Shown one piece after another: positions 45,658-55,459 of a stretch of 64,000 nucleotides of DNA. Position 1 is the stretch's first letter; every line of letters starts with the position of its first letter. The position numbers were made by a program, and so were the translations under genes. Source of the DNA: Ensifer adhaerens (GTDB taxonomy: Bacteria; Pseudomonadota; Alphaproteobacteria; Rhizobiales; Rhizobiaceae); assembly GCF_020035535.1 (NCBI RefSeq), contig NZ_CP083350.1, positions 434,001 through 498,000 of the forward strand, in the 5' to 3' direction. Below the pieces are notes generated by a model that saw only the letters and a list, made by a program, of their open reading frames with translations, ran no database searches and was not told the DNA's origin.

Positions 45658-46691
45658 TGCGTCTTCACCCTCGGGTCAAGCAACGGATAGATGAGATCGA
45701 CGACCAGGTTCATCAGCACCAGGACGACCGCGAAATAGAGGCCGAAGCCGAGAACTGCGGGAAAGTCGAGATTGGCGGCGGTCTTCGCGGCAAACTGCCC
45801 GAGGCCGGCATAGTCGAAGATGGTCTCGGTGATGACCACGCCGCCCATCATCACGGCGAGTTCCATGCCGGCGATGGTTGCGAGCGGCAGAAGCGCGTTG
45901 CGCCTGGCGTGACGCAATTCGACGACGCGGCGCGGCAGGCCCTTGGCGCGGGCGGTGCGCACGTAATCCTGGCGCAGCGTTTCCAGCATCGAGGTGCGCA
46001 TCACCCGCGTCATGCTGGCGACGTTGACATAGGTCAGCGTGATGACGGGCGCCGCGAGGTGACGAAGCGCGTCGCCGAAGATCGCAAGGTTCCCGTTCAA
46101 CAGGGCATCGACGGTGTTGGCGCCGGTGTAGCGCACGAAATCGCCGGAACTGACGATGGTCTGGGCCCACTGGCTGAGCCGGCCGGGCGGGAACCAGTCA
46201 AGCGCCGAATAGAAGATCAGGAGCATCAGCAGGCCGAAGACATAGACCGGAAAAGACCAGCCGAGAATGGTGAAGATGCGGATGACGTGGTCCGGCCAGC
46301 GGTTGAGATAGATGCCGGCGCGCGAGCCGAGGTAGACGGCGAGCAGCAGACAGGGCACGAAGGCCAGCACGACCAGCTCCAGCGTCGCCGGAAACAGCGA
46401 CATCAGCGCCGTCGACACCGGCTGGCGGGCGGTCTCGGACCAGCCGAGATTGCCGCTGAGAACGCCACCGATCCAGCGGCCATATTGGAGATAGAAGGGA
46501 TCGTTGAGCCCGTACTGCTCGATCATCCGGCGAATGCTCTCCTGACCGCCCTTGAGATAATCGGGCGACGGTGCGTAGGCCGCCAGTCTCTGTGTCGGCG
46601 AAAGCGACATCTGCAGCGCGAAGATCATCAACGACAGCGCGAAGAGGACGATCGGCAGCATCATCAATCGTCTGAGTGCATAGTTCAGCAC
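45654..46691 (-). CDS. Dpp-type ABC transporter permease (DppB-like)
   Basis: A 345-residue permease beginning MLNYALRRLMMLPIV with six membrane segments. The EAA region is ARAKGLPRRVVELRHARRN. It is separated from the binding-protein gene by an 11-bp perfect hairpin and overlaps DppC by 4 nt. The matching ATPases are encoded divergently at 50041 and 50964. Confidence 0.9.
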   Translation of the reverse strand: MLNYALRRLMMLPIVLFALSLMIFALQMSLSPTQRLAAYAPSPDYLKGGQESIRRMIEQYGLNDPFYLQYGRWIGGVLSGNLGWSETARQPVSTALMSLFPATLELVVLAFVPCLLLAVYLGSRAGIYLNRWPDHVIRIFTILGWSFPVYVFGLLMLLIFYSALDWFPPGRLSQWAQTIVSSGDFVRYTGANTVDALLNGNLAIFGDALRHLAAPVITLTYVNVASMTRVMRTSMLETLRQDYVRTARAKGLPRRVVELRHARRNALLPLATIAGMELAVMMGGVVITETIFDYAGLGQFAAKTAANLDFPAVLGFGLYFAVVLVLMNLVVDLIYPLLDPRVKTQ

Positions 46692-46727
46692 GGTTCACAC
46701 GTTCCGATTTCAGGGAAAATGAAACAA

Positions 46728-46760
46728 GGGCTGCCGGGCGGGATCGCCACCCGGCAGCCC
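46728..46760 (-). terminator. Hairpin between binding-protein and permease genes
   Basis: GGGCTGCCGGG pairs perfectly with CCCGGCAGCCC (11 bp, 11-nt loop) just downstream of the binding-protein stop on the minus strand. It is equivalent in place to the hairpins of the three other importers. Confidence 0.72.
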
Positions 46761-46767
46761 TGGCCAA

Positions 46768-48696
46768 TCAATCGTTGGCCTTGGTGACCGGGTAGAAGTC
46801 CCACGCACCGTAGAGGATCATGTTGTCGACATAACCATCGATATTGCTGCGGGTGACGACGTAGCCGAAATCTTCCCAGAGGAACTGGGTGGTGGCGTAT
46901 TCGTACGACATTTCCTGCAGCTTGGCGTAGATCGGCTCGCGCACAGCGGGATCGACCGAAGCCCATGCCTCGTCGAGCAGAGGCTTGAACTTCTCGGCCA
47001 TCAGATCGCGGTACCCCTGGCCGACCATGCCGCCGACGAGGCCGGTGGGCGAGAGATAGTAGCTGGCTGCACCGAGCGGACCACCCGGATCGGAATAGTC
47101 AGGCCCCCACCCCATCACCGTCAAAGGAGCGGCCGGCTTCTCGCGGTTGTTGAGCTTGTCCGAGACCGAGGCCCAGGGCAGTGCCTGGATCTGCATCTTG
47201 AACTTCGGGTTGATGCGCGACAGGCCCTGCTGCAGCGCCGAAAGTGCGGCCGTCAGCTGCGGATTGCCCTCGGTCACATAGGCGGTGAAGGCGAAGCCGG
47301 TATCCCAGAGCTTGCCGCCGAATGCCTTCTTGAAGTGCTCCTCGGCCTTGGCGGGATCGTAGCTGTAGATCGGCGAATCCGCGCGGTAACCCATGATGCC
47401 GCGCACCGTCGGCCCGCGCGACTGCACGGTCTTTCCGAGCAGCACCTGGTTCAGGAGCGCATCGTAGTTCTGGGCATAGTTGAAGCCCTTGCGCACGTCG
47501 ATATCGGCGAAGAAGTCCGGCGGGATGCCGGCGCCGTCCAGCTTGCCGCTACCGATCGCCGGATTGTCGTTGTCGTCGAGCGGCCAGGCGAAGAAAATGC
47601 CGCGCGAGAACACTTTCTGCAGGCCGTCGATGACCTTGACGCCTTCGGTCTTGCTGAGTTCGTCGATGAACTCGACCGGGGCGGTAACGAAATCGGCGTC
47701 GCCGGACAGAAGCTGCAGGCGCCGCGTCGTCCATTCCGGCACGGTGCGCATGACCACGCGCTCAAGCTTGGCGGGGCCCATGAAGTAATTGTCGAAGCGC
47801 TTCAAGGTGATGCGCCGGTCGGTCCGGTCCCACTCCTCGAGCATGAACGGCCCGGTGCCATTTTCTTCCGCAAACAGCGGATTGGCGCCTAGTTCCGGGC
47901 GGTAATGGGCCTTCCAGGTGTCGCCCGAACCATCCCAGCCGCCGACCGATGCAACCCATTCCTTGTCGACGACCGAGGTGCCGAAGGGCAGCGCGATTAC
48001 CCCAAGCGTCGCTGGAAACGACTTGGGCAGCTTGAGCGTGACATTATCGCCATCGACGACGATCTGCGAGGCGAGTTGGTCATAAACCTTGCGCAGGATC
48101 TCGGGGCTGGCGTCGTTGATCGACTTGACCTGGCCTTCGGCCTCAACCCACTTGGCGATGTCGGTATATTTGCCGGCAGTGATCACCTCGGTGATCGCGT
48201 TCGACATCCACGACTGCCCCTGAAGGATGGCGCGCAACAGCGAATAGCGCACGTCCTCCGGCGTGATCTGGCCGTAGCCAGGCTCGATCGTCGCCTTCTG
48301 GGCGTCGGTCAGCTTGTCGTAATACGCCCAGGCGACTTTGCCGTCGGCACCCTTGATCCCGACCTTGTGGGCGAGAACGCCTTTGCGGATCGGGAAGGTG
48401 TAGCTGACGGAGCCGTCGGCCGCCTGCTTGATGAGGCCGTTCTCGAGCGACGGTACTTCGGTCGAGAGCGACGGCACGAACTCGGAAATCTTCGAGCCGT
48501 TGAAGTTCAACAAGCGACTGTAGATGTTGAGCGCGCCGTAGGAGCTCGGCGTGTTGGCGATATAGGCCGGATCGAACGACTGGATGTCGTCGGTCCACAT
48601 GAAGACGAAAGTGCCGGGGTTCTTGGTCTCGGCCATAGCGGGCGCAGCCGCGATGCCGAGCCCCAAGCAGAGAGCTAGGGCTAAGGTGCGTTTCAT
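46768..48696 (-). CDS. Peptide-type ABC transporter substrate-binding protein (SBP_bac_5), long form
   Basis: A 642-residue periplasmic binding protein, longer than usual (about 530). The signal peptide LALALCLGLGIAAAPAMA ends near residue 22. The ATG at 48696 (MKRTLALAL) has GGGAAC upstream; ATG 48708 is possible. Family sequence includes YTFPIRKGVLAHKVG and DVRKGFNYAQNYD. It is divergent from LysR 48820 and heads the operon with permeases and three enzymes. A large or modified peptide ligand is inferred. Confidence 0.9.
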   Translation of the reverse strand: MKRTLALALCLGLGIAAAPAMAETKNPGTFVFMWTDDIQSFDPAYIANTPSSYGALNIYSRLLNFNGSKISEFVPSLSTEVPSLENGLIKQAADGSVSYTFPIRKGVLAHKVGIKGADGKVAWAYYDKLTDAQKATIEPGYGQITPEDVRYSLLRAILQGQSWMSNAITEVITAGKYTDIAKWVEAEGQVKSINDASPEILRKVYDQLASQIVVDGDNVTLKLPKSFPATLGVIALPFGTSVVDKEWVASVGGWDGSGDTWKAHYRPELGANPLFAEENGTGPFMLEEWDRTDRRITLKRFDNYFMGPAKLERVVMRTVPEWTTRRLQLLSGDADFVTAPVEFIDELSKTEGVKVIDGLQKVFSRGIFFAWPLDDNDNPAIGSGKLDGAGIPPDFFADIDVRKGFNYAQNYDALLNQVLLGKTVQSRGPTVRGIMGYRADSPIYSYDPAKAEEHFKKAFGGKLWDTGFAFTAYVTEGNPQLTAALSALQQGLSRINPKFKMQIQALPWASVSDKLNNREKPAAPLTVMGWGPDYSDPGGPLGAASYYLSPTGLVGGMVGQGYRDLMAEKFKPLLDEAWASVDPAVREPIYAKLQEMSYEYATTQFLWEDFGYVVTRSNIDGYVDNMILYGAWDFYPVTKAND

Positions 48697-48794
48697 CGTT
48701 GTTCCCATTTGGTGGAGGCGGAAGTTTTCTTCTCGTTATGGGTGAGGCTAGAAGAGCCCTTGCAGGTCTGTCCAATGTGTAATTAGGATAGACT

Positions 48795-48809
48795 ATGCAA
48801 ATCACGCAT
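48795..48809. promoter_or_regulatory. LysR-type box ATGC-N7-GCAT upstream of the second LysR gene
   Basis: ATGCAAATCACGCAT is an interrupted palindrome of the T-N11-A kind ending 10 bp before the LysR ATG, and lies between divergent genes. It closely resembles 39787-39801. Confidence 0.45.
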
Positions 48810-48819
48810 GAGGGCCAGC

Positions 48820-49773
48820 ATGGAACTGCAATGGCTTGAAGATTTTCTGGAGATTGCCGCCACGCGGAATTTCTCGACGGCGGCGACGGCACGCAACATT
48901 TCGCAGCCGGCCTTCAGTCGCCGCATCAAATCGCTTGAGAACTGGATCGGCGCGGACCTGATCGACCGCAGCACCTATCCCGTGCAATTGACGCGGGCGG
49001 GAACGATGTTCCTGCCCGGTTGCCAGCGCCTCGTGCGCGAGGCCTACAGGCTGCGCACCGATTGCCGCAATGTCGCGGGCGAAAGCTCGGCCATGCTGAC
49101 ATTTACCTCGCTGCACACGCTGGCGATGTACTTTTTCCCGAGATGGATTGGCTCGCCGCTGATCTCGCGGATGCCGCTTCGCACCAGCATGCATGCGGCC
49201 GACTTCCTCGAAAGCATCGATCACCTGTGTTCGGGCCAGTGCGATTTTGCCATTACCTATGTACATCCCGATGGCCCGCCGGTGCTGGAAGGCGGTCCGT
49301 TCGAATCCCTGCAGATCGGCAAGGACAGGCTCATCCTGGTGTCTGGAACCGACGAGAGCGGCCGACCGCTGTTCGACATCGACGGGCCCGAGAGCACGGA
49401 GATCCCTTACCTCGCCTATTCCTGGAGCGACGGCTACATCGGCAAGCTGGCGACCTTGATCCAGTCGCGCTGGCGCAGGCCGCTCAATCTCAGCACCGTC
49501 TATCAGTCAGGCCTCGCCGACGGCCTGAAGCACATGGCGGTCGCCGGGCGCGGCGTCGCCTGGCTGCCGCAGATCTGTGTGGCGGAAGCCTTGCGGCAAG
49601 GCCGCCTCGTCCAGATCGGCGGACCACAGATGTCGCTCGAAATGGAGATCCGCATCTTCAGACGCGCCGGCCCCGGCAGCGCCGACAGCGATGGGTTGTG
49701 GCAGCATCTCAAGCAGTGTGCGGCGCTGCCACAGTACAAGAACGGATTCGATGCCGGCATCGACGCCGCCTGA
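48820..49773 (+). CDS. LysR family transcriptional regulator
   Basis: A 317-residue LysR protein. HTH residues include NFSTAATARNISQPAFSRRI. It is a close sister of the regulator at 39861 (MELQWLEDFLEI versus MEIKWLEDFVTL; SQPAFSRRIK versus TQPAFSRRIK). ATG 48820 has GAGGGCC upstream; the frame extends to 48808. It lies between the minus-strand uptake operon and the plus-strand ATPase operon, so it may control both. Confidence 0.91.
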   Translation: MELQWLEDFLEIAATRNFSTAATARNISQPAFSRRIKSLENWIGADLIDRSTYPVQLTRAGTMFLPGCQRLVREAYRLRTDCRNVAGESSAMLTFTSLHTLAMYFFPRWIGSPLISRMPLRTSMHAADFLESIDHLCSGQCDFAITYVHPDGPPVLEGGPFESLQIGKDRLILVSGTDESGRPLFDIDGPESTEIPYLAYSWSDGYIGKLATLIQSRWRRPLNLSTVYQSGLADGLKHMAVAGRGVAWLPQICVAEALRQGRLVQIGGPQMSLEMEIRIFRRAGPGSADSDGLWQHLKQCAALPQYKNGFDAGIDAA

Positions 49774-50040
49774 GGCATCGTCATGACCGAAATCGCCCGA
49801 TCGAGGCCATATGCGAAGACAGGCGACACGATGCAGAAAGCGCATAGTTTCGACTGCCACATTCGTGACACATTGATTTCACTCGGTTTTGTGGCGCGGA
49901 CCGAAGCCGATCGCGTGCCGCCCGGGCACTGACGGCCTGCCTCGCTGGGAGTTCTCCGCCATCCGAGCATATTGACAGGATGCAACCCCGTTGCGAGACC
50001 TGATAGGGCAACGTCCCCTCGAAATCGGGTCCATGTGCTG

Positions 50041-50967
50041 ATGTTCCTGTCTAAATCCGCGCCCCCTGAACTGCCCGAGGATGTCATCCTTTCCGTGGAA
50101 GACCTTGAGGTTTCCTTCGCGGCCGGCACACGCTCCCAGCTACGCGCGGTGCGGGGCGTCTCCTTCCGCATTGCACGCGGCGAGACCGTCGCGCTGGTCG
50201 GCGAGTCCGGATCCGGCAAATCGGTGACTGCCATGACGATCATGCGGCTGACGGAGTATGACGGCGCGGCGATCACCGGCGGACGGGTGCTGATGCGCTT
50301 GAAGGACGGCAAGGTCGCCGATCTCGCGACACTGTCGGAAAAGCGGGTCGAAGCCCTCCGCGGCGCGGACATCTCGATCGTGTTCCAGGACCCGATGTCG
50401 AGCCTGAACCCGGTCTTTACCGTCGGCGACCAGATTGCCGAAGCGGTGATCCATCACCAGAACAAGACACCCGAGGAAGCGCGCCAGATCGCGGTCAACA
50501 CCCTCAAGCTGGTGCGCGTGCCCGATGCGGAACGCAGGCTCGACCAGTATCCTCATCAGCTCTCCGGCGGCATGCGCCAGCGCGTCATGATCGCCATCGC
50601 GCTTGCCTGCCGCCCGTCACTGATGATCCTCGACGAGCCGACGACCGCGCTCGATGTGACCATTCAGGCGCAGATCCTTGATCTGGTCCGCGCCCTGCAG
50701 CGCGAGATCGGCATGTCGGTGCTGTTCATTACCCACGACATGGGTGTCGTCGCGGAGGTCGCCGACCGGGTCTGCGTGATGCTCAAGGGTGAAATCGTCG
50801 AGACGGGTTCGGTCTACGACATCTTCGCCAAGCCGAAGCATGCCTATACACGCGCCCTGATTTCCGCCGTGCCGCGCCTCGGCAGCATGGCCGACAAGGA
50901 TGCGCCGGAAAAATTCCCGCTGCTGGTGTTCGAACCGGAGCGGCAGCCCGCGGAGGCGACCGAATGA
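50041..50967 (+). CDS. ABC transporter ATP-binding protein (DppD-like)
   Basis: A 308-residue ATPase. Walker A GESGSGKS is near residue 54, the signature reads [15 protein letters not shown], and Walker [15 protein letters not shown] with the switch His in THDMGV. The tail [17 protein letters not shown] is typical. It is preceded by 267 nt of non-coding DNA and overlaps the next ATPase by 4 nt. It presumably serves permeases 44785-46691, which have no ATPase of their own. Confidence 0.91.
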   Translation: MFLSKSAPPELPEDVILSVEDLEVSFAAGTRSQLRAVRGVSFRIARGETVALVGESGSGKSVTAMTIMRLTEYDGAAITGGRVLMRLKDGKVADLATLSEKRVEALRGADISIVFQDPMSSLNPVFTVGDQIAEAVIHHQNKTPEEARQIAVNTLKLVRVPDAERRLDQYPHQLSGGMRQRVMIAIALACRPSLMILDEPTTALDVTIQAQILDLVRALQREIGMSVLFITHDMGVVAEVADRVCVMLKGEIVETGSVYDIFAKPKHAYTRALISAVPRLGSMADKDAPEKFPLLVFEPERQPAEATE

Positions 50968-51920
50968 ACGCGCCGGCTCATGTGACGGAAGCCCCCCGCC
51001 CGCTCGTCGAGGTACGAAACCTGGTGACGCGCTTCGATCTCAAAGCCGGGCTCTTCGGCCACGTCTCCGGCCGGGTGCACGCGGTGGAGAACGTCTCCTT
51101 CGACATTTTTCCAGGTGAGACCCTGGCGCTGGTCGGCGAATCCGGCTGCGGCAAGTCGACGGTCGCCCGCTCGCTCATGCAGCTCGATCGGCCGCGCTCG
51201 GGCTCCATCCGCTTCGATGGAACCGAGCTGATCGGCGCGCCGCGCCCCGTCCTTGCCCGATTTCGGCGCGAAGCCCAGATGGTGTTCCAGGACCCCTTTT
51301 CTTCGCTCAACCCGCGCATGACGATCGAGCAGTCGCTGATGGACCCGATGCGGGTCCACAAGCTGGGTTCGACCGGGGATTTGCGCGCCCGCGCCGCCGA
51401 ACTTCTTGCAAAGGTCGAGCTTTCGCCTGAGCATCTCGAGCGCTATCCGCATGCATTTTCCGGCGGCCAGCGCCAGCGCATCTGTATCGCCCGGGCGCTC
51501 GCGCTCAAGCCGCGTCTCATCGTCGCCGACGAGGCGGTCGCTTCGCTTGACGTGACGATCCAGGCGCAAGTCATCAACCTTCTCATGGACCTGCAGCGCG
51601 AGATGCAGATCGCTCTTCTGTTCATCAGCCACGACATGGCGGTGGTCGAGCGCATCGCACACCGCGTTGCGGTCATGTATCTCGGCGAAATCGTCGAGAT
51701 CGGCGATCGCCGTTCGGTGTTCGGCAATCCGCAGCACCCCTATACCCGCAAGCTGCTATCGACCGTGCCGATTGCCGACCCGACGCGCCGTCCGGAAGGG
51801 CGCCAGCCGATGTCCGACGAAATCCCGAGTGCGGTGCGTGCGCCGGACTTCGTGCCTCGCGAACTGCCGATGCGGCAGATCTCATCGACCCACTACGTGC
51901 GCCAGGTCGCAACCGGCTGA
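50964..51920 (+). CDS. ABC transporter ATP-binding protein (DppF-like)
   Basis: A 318-residue ATPase. Walker [10 protein letters not shown] is near residue 59, with [14 protein letters not shown], the signature [15 protein letters not shown] and [14 protein letters not shown], where DEA replaces the common DEP. The switch His is in ISHDMA and the tail reads [12 protein letters not shown]. It completes the third importer and is followed 41 nt later by the D-threonine-aldolase-like gene. Confidence 0.91.
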   Translation: MNAPAHVTEAPRPLVEVRNLVTRFDLKAGLFGHVSGRVHAVENVSFDIFPGETLALVGESGCGKSTVARSLMQLDRPRSGSIRFDGTELIGAPRPVLARFRREAQMVFQDPFSSLNPRMTIEQSLMDPMRVHKLGSTGDLRARAAELLAKVELSPEHLERYPHAFSGGQRQRICIARALALKPRLIVADEAVASLDVTIQAQVINLLMDLQREMQIALLFISHDMAVVERIAHRVAVMYLGEIVEIGDRRSVFGNPQHPYTRKLLSTVPIADPTRRPEGRQPMSDEIPSAVRAPDFVPRELPMRQISSTHYVRQVATG

Positions 51921-51961
51921 CAACGGCCGCAATACCCCGTTCCAGATCAGAGTATCCCGAC

Positions 51962-53188
51962 ATGAGCACTTTCGAAGTGACGCAACCGGCTGCGAGCGCT
52001 GCCGGCATCGCGTCGACAGATATCCGCGACAGCGCAAGCGAAGCCAAGACCACAGGGTTCCTGCGTCCAGCGGCCGCCGAGCGACCGACACCCTATATCG
52101 AGGTCGACGAGAGACGGCTTACCCGCAACATCAAGGCCATGCAGCAGCGCGCCGATGCAGCCGGCGTGGCGATGTTTCCGCATGTGAAGACGCACAAGAG
52201 CCTCCACATCGCCCGGCAGCAGCTGGCCGCAGGCGCGCGCGGCATCACCGCCTCCAAGCCCAGCGAAGCGCTTATCTTTGCCGAAGCCGGGATCCCGTCG
52301 ATTATCCTGGCCTATCCCATCGTCCGCGCGGCGTCGCTCGATCGCCTGCTGCCTGCAGTCAAGGCGCGGGGCGTGGAACTGCGTACGATTGCGGCGAGCG
52401 AAACAGGTGTCGATGCGCTGTCGGAGGCCGCCAGCCGGCACGGCGTCGAGATCGGCGTGTTCCTCAAGGTCGACGTCGGCCTCGGCCGCGTCGGCCTCAA
52501 ACCCGATGACCCGGCAGCGCCTGAACTGTGCGCAAGGATCGCCGGCGCCCCTGGCTTGCGATTTGCCGGACTGCTTTCGCACGCCGGACATGCCTACGCC
52601 GCTCCTGAGCCGCACGCCCTGGCCACGATCGCCCGCGACGAGGCGAAGGCCCTCGCCGGCCTCGCCGACCGGCTTCGGCAACGCGGAATCGCCGTCGATT
52701 GCATTTCCGTCGGCGCAACGCCGACTTGCCTCGGTGCACCGCTGCCCCAGGAAGTCGACTACATCCGTCCCGGAAACTACGTCTTTCTGGACGGCACCGC
52801 CCTTCGGCTTGGCATCTGTACCGCCGACGACCTCGCGCTTTCAGTCGTCGCCCGCGTCGTTGCGTCCAACGACGCGCACTTCATCATCGACGCTGGTTCG
52901 AAGTCCATGAGCTCCGATCGCGGCGCACATGGCATGGGTGGCGCAGGGTTCGGCACGGTCGTCAGCGCTGAAGGCGATGGCGAAACCGGCATGTGGACAC
53001 TCGAGCGACTGTCCGAGGAACATGGGTTCGTCCCGCATTCCGGGCGCGCCCTGCCGCTCGGCAGTCGCGTGCGCGTGTTCCCCAACCACTCCTGCGCCTC
53101 GATCGCCAATTTCGACAATTTCGTCCTGGCGCGCGCGGATGGCACTACAGCCAACCTGCCGGTCGACGCCCGCAGCGGTCAGACCTGA
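51962..53188 (+). CDS. D-threonine aldolase / D-serine dehydratase-like PLP enzyme (alanine racemase fold)
   Basis: A 408-residue fold-type III PLP enzyme of the DSD1/D-threonine-aldolase group. The N-terminal TIM barrel starts TPYIEVDERRL with the Schiff-base Lys in PHVKTHKS; PLP-binding residues follow in ISVGATPT. The metal site PNHSCASIANF near the C terminus supplies His and Cys. These enzymes cleave or dehydrate D-beta-hydroxy amino acids. Downstream of the ATPases, it fits degradation of D-Ser or D-Thr released from imported peptides. Confidence 0.88.
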   Translation: MSTFEVTQPAASAAGIASTDIRDSASEAKTTGFLRPAAAERPTPYIEVDERRLTRNIKAMQQRADAAGVAMFPHVKTHKSLHIARQQLAAGARGITASKPSEALIFAEAGIPSIILAYPIVRAASLDRLLPAVKARGVELRTIAASETGVDALSEAASRHGVEIGVFLKVDVGLGRVGLKPDDPAAPELCARIAGAPGLRFAGLLSHAGHAYAAPEPHALATIARDEAKALAGLADRLRQRGIAVDCISVGATPTCLGAPLPQEVDYIRPGNYVFLDGTALRLGICTADDLALSVVARVVASNDAHFIIDAGSKSMSSDRGAHGMGGAGFGTVVSAEGDGETGMWTLERLSEEHGFVPHSGRALPLGSRVRVFPNHSCASIANFDNFVLARADGTTANLPVDARSGQT

Positions 53189-53214
53189 AGGGCGCACAGG
53201 CCATTTCGGCCACC

Positions 53215-53260
53215 CGGGCGGCGATCAATCGCCGCCCGAAAGCGAGCTGAAGTTCTCGCT
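53215..53260 (+). terminator. Tandem terminator hairpins after the D-threonine aldolase-like gene
   Basis: CGGGCGGCGA-TCAA-TCGCCGCCCG is a perfect 10-bp stem with a tetraloop; a second stem AGCGAG/CTCGCT follows and leads into a pyrimidine-rich CCTTCTTCC tail. Confidence 0.78.
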
Positions 53261-53404
53261 CCTTCTTCCATCATCAAGATGGATAGCTGGATTCTGCGAC
53301 CTAGATCTCCCAAATATCATTGCGACGCCAATATCAGTGCATCGAGAAGCCGACGCGGCTGATCGGACTTCAAATCTACTCCTCCAGTGCAAAGGATATG
53401 ATCC

Positions 53405-54085
53405 ATGAAAGTCCTAATGGTCCTCACTTCGCATGACACCCTCGGCAACACCGGCAAGAAGACAGGGTTCTGGCTCGAAGAGCTGGCGGCTCCCTATTAC
53501 GTCTTTAGGGATGCCGGTGCCGAAATCACCCTTGCATCCCCCAAGGGCGGCCAACCGCCACTTGACCCGAAGAGCGATGAACCGATGTTCGAGACCGACC
53601 TCACTCGGCGTTTCAAGGCAGACCGGGAAGCCAAGGCCCAGCTCGCCGAGACGGTTCGCCTCGACAGCGTCAACCAGAGGGACTTCGACACCGTCTTCTA
53701 TCCCGGCGGTCACGGTCCGATGTGGGATCTCGCCGAGGACGGAAACTCGATCAAGCTGCTTGAAGCCTTCATTGCGGCGGGCAAGACGATTGCCCTCGTA
53801 TGCCACGCCCCCGGCGTTCTGCACCGCGTCAAGAACCCGGACGGCACGCCTTTCGTGAACGGTCGAAAGGTCACCGGTTTTACCAATTCCGAGGAAGCGG
53901 CCGTCGGCCTGACGGAGGTCGTGCCCTTCCTGGTGGAAGACGAGTTGCTCGGTCTCGGCGCCGTTTTCTCAAAGGTGAAGGACTGGGGCGTCCATACGGT
54001 CGTGGATGGCCGGCTCATCACCGGCCAGAATCCCGCCTCATCTGGCGAAACGGCAAAAGCCCTCCTGGCCGCCTTGAAACCGTGA
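53405..54085 (+). CDS. Type 1 glutamine amidotransferase-like protein (DJ-1/PfpI, Hsp31-like)
   Basis: A 226-residue DJ-1/PfpI-superfamily protein of the Hsp31/YhbO-glyoxalase-III-like branch. The nucleophile elbow is LVCHAPGVLH near residue 137 and an upstream Glu lies in TGFWLEE near residue 23. GGHGPMWDLAED is also family-typical. Roles in the family include methylglyoxal detoxification and protein repair; which applies here cannot be told. It stands alone, with a terminator before it. Confidence 0.88.
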   Translation: MKVLMVLTSHDTLGNTGKKTGFWLEELAAPYYVFRDAGAEITLASPKGGQPPLDPKSDEPMFETDLTRRFKADREAKAQLAETVRLDSVNQRDFDTVFYPGGHGPMWDLAEDGNSIKLLEAFIAAGKTIALVCHAPGVLHRVKNPDGTPFVNGRKVTGFTNSEEAAVGLTEVVPFLVEDELLGLGAVFSKVKDWGVHTVVDGRLITGQNPASSGETAKALLAALKP

Positions 54086-54429
54086 TCGAAGATTGGATCG
54101 GGGCGCGTCGCCAGAAAGAGCGGCCGCCTCGCCTTCAAGAAAGCGAACGAAGGCGTTCGTCCGCCCATCCGGAGCAATCGGCAAGCGGCCGACCGCCAAC
54201 CTCAACGTTCTCGCGCGCACAGTTCGGCTCGGCCTCAACATCGTCGGGAACCGTCCTCGAGTTGCAGCGTTTCCCGTCCTCCGGCGCTTTCGGATACCGG
54301 GCCGCAGGAGAGAACCTGGATCGAACCGATCGCAGGCAAAAGCAGAGGGCAAGGGACGATATGGGTTTGGTACAACTCGGCCGGGCTCGCCTTTCGTTGG
54401 TGCTTCCACGGCACCGCGAACTTCTGCGC
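54086..54429. other. Intergenic region, nothing recognised
   Basis: About 340 bp of GC-rich sequence in which several frames are open but none looks like protein in composition. No hairpin or repeat stands out. Confidence 0.4.
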
Positions 54430-54627
54430 ATGACAAAGAACCATCAGCTCTACGACCTCTTCGAGGCCTATGCGCGCGAGTCGATGACGCTCGACAGTCT
54501 CTTGCGAGAGCTTCCGCGCCGGGAGAAGCAGGTGTCCAAGCATCAGCAAATCTGCCTGGATCTGCAGGCCGAAGTGGTGACGCTGCTGACGCGACTGACG
54601 GAGCCGCTGAAGCCCGGGGCGTTGTAG
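54430..54627 (+). CDS. Small hypothetical protein, helical
   Basis: A 65-residue predicted product beginning MTKNHQLYDLFEAYARE. It is strongly helical with heptad-like Leu spacing (LDSLLRELPRREKQ, LDLQAEVVTLLTRL), suggesting a small coiled-coil cytoplasmic protein. In-frame upstream sequence exists to 54361 and beyond, so the start is uncertain. Similar small proteins are common in rhizobia, but I assign no function. Confidence 0.45.
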   Translation: MTKNHQLYDLFEAYARESMTLDSLLRELPRREKQVSKHQQICLDLQAEVVTLLTRLTEPLKPGAL

Positions 54628-54811
54628 CATTCTCCCTCGCCAAGCTTAGGAAGCGCCGTGGCGACCCTCAGCGCGGGATTCGATCCGTGTTTTTTGGCTC
54701 CCTCCTGACCAGAGCAAAACGAATTCCTATATTACAGGTCCATCGCCGACGGTACCTTCGCCGTGAGTGGAGAAAAGACCAAGGCGCATTTACCAACCGG
54801 AGGGATTCTGG

Positions 54812-55318
54812 ATGACGAAGAGAGCTGTTCTGGCCGGTGGCTGTTTCTGGGGGATGCAAGACCTGATCCGCAGGCTCCCCGGCGTCACCGATACGCGCGT
54901 CGGCTACACCGGCGGCGACGTGCCGCACGCAACCTACCGCAACCACGGCACCCATGCCGAGGGCATCGAGATCATCTTCGACCCTGAGCGTATCAGCTAC
55001 AGGCGCCTTCTGGAGGTTTTCTTCCAGATCCACGACCCGACGACGAAGAACCGCCAGGGCAACGACATCGGCATGTCCTATCGATCGGCGATCTACTACG
55101 TCGACGACGAGCAGAAGCGGGTTGCCGAGGATACCATCGCTGACGTGGAAGCCTCAGGCCTGTGGCCGGGCAAGGTCGTGACCGAGGTGGAGCCTGTCGG
55201 GAATTTCTGGGAGGCCGAGCCGGAGCACCAGGATTACCTGGAACGCTATCCCAACGGCTACACCTGCCATTTCCCGCGCCCGAACTGGGTGCTGCCGCAA
55301 CGTTCGGCGGCAGAGTGA
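54812..55318 (+). CDS. msrA: Peptide-methionine (S)-S-oxide reductase
   Basis: A 168-residue MsrA, which reduces methionine-S-sulfoxide in proteins. The catalytic motif GGCFWGMQ is at residues 9-16 (usual GCFWG); RVGYTGG and the late NGYTCH complete the pattern. ATG 54812 has GGAGG upstream. A second resolving Cys may be the C-terminal YTCHF. It is cytoplasmic and followed by a strong terminator. Single-gene transcription unit. Confidence 0.93.
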   Translation: MTKRAVLAGGCFWGMQDLIRRLPGVTDTRVGYTGGDVPHATYRNHGTHAEGIEIIFDPERISYRRLLEVFFQIHDPTTKNRQGNDIGMSYRSAIYYVDDEQKRVAEDTIADVEASGLWPGKVVTEVEPVGNFWEAEPEHQDYLERYPNGYTCHFPRPNWVLPQRSAAE

Positions 55319-55395
55319 AGGCTCGTTCTGGCTGATGCGCCTCTGGCGCCTCGCGTTATGTACAGACTCGGTGGTGAGCATGCCAGGCAAAGCTT

Positions 55396-55420
55396 GGGCC
55401 CAACCCTTTAGGTTGGGCCC
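55396..55420 (+). terminator. Rho-independent-like terminator after msrA
   Basis: GGGCCCAACC-CTTTA-GGTTGGGCCC forms a perfect 10-bp stem followed by CTCTTCT, 77 nt after the stop. It could also cap the decaying genes from the other side. Confidence 0.75.
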
Positions 55421-55459
55421 CTCTTCTAATTGACGCCTGGGAGACAACCGATCAACACG

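Noticed and set aside
53800..54627. Long plus-strand frame reading through from the DJ-1 gene to 54627
   Set aside because: Its first part overlaps the DJ-1 gene in another frame and is low-quality; only the last 65 codons look protein-like.
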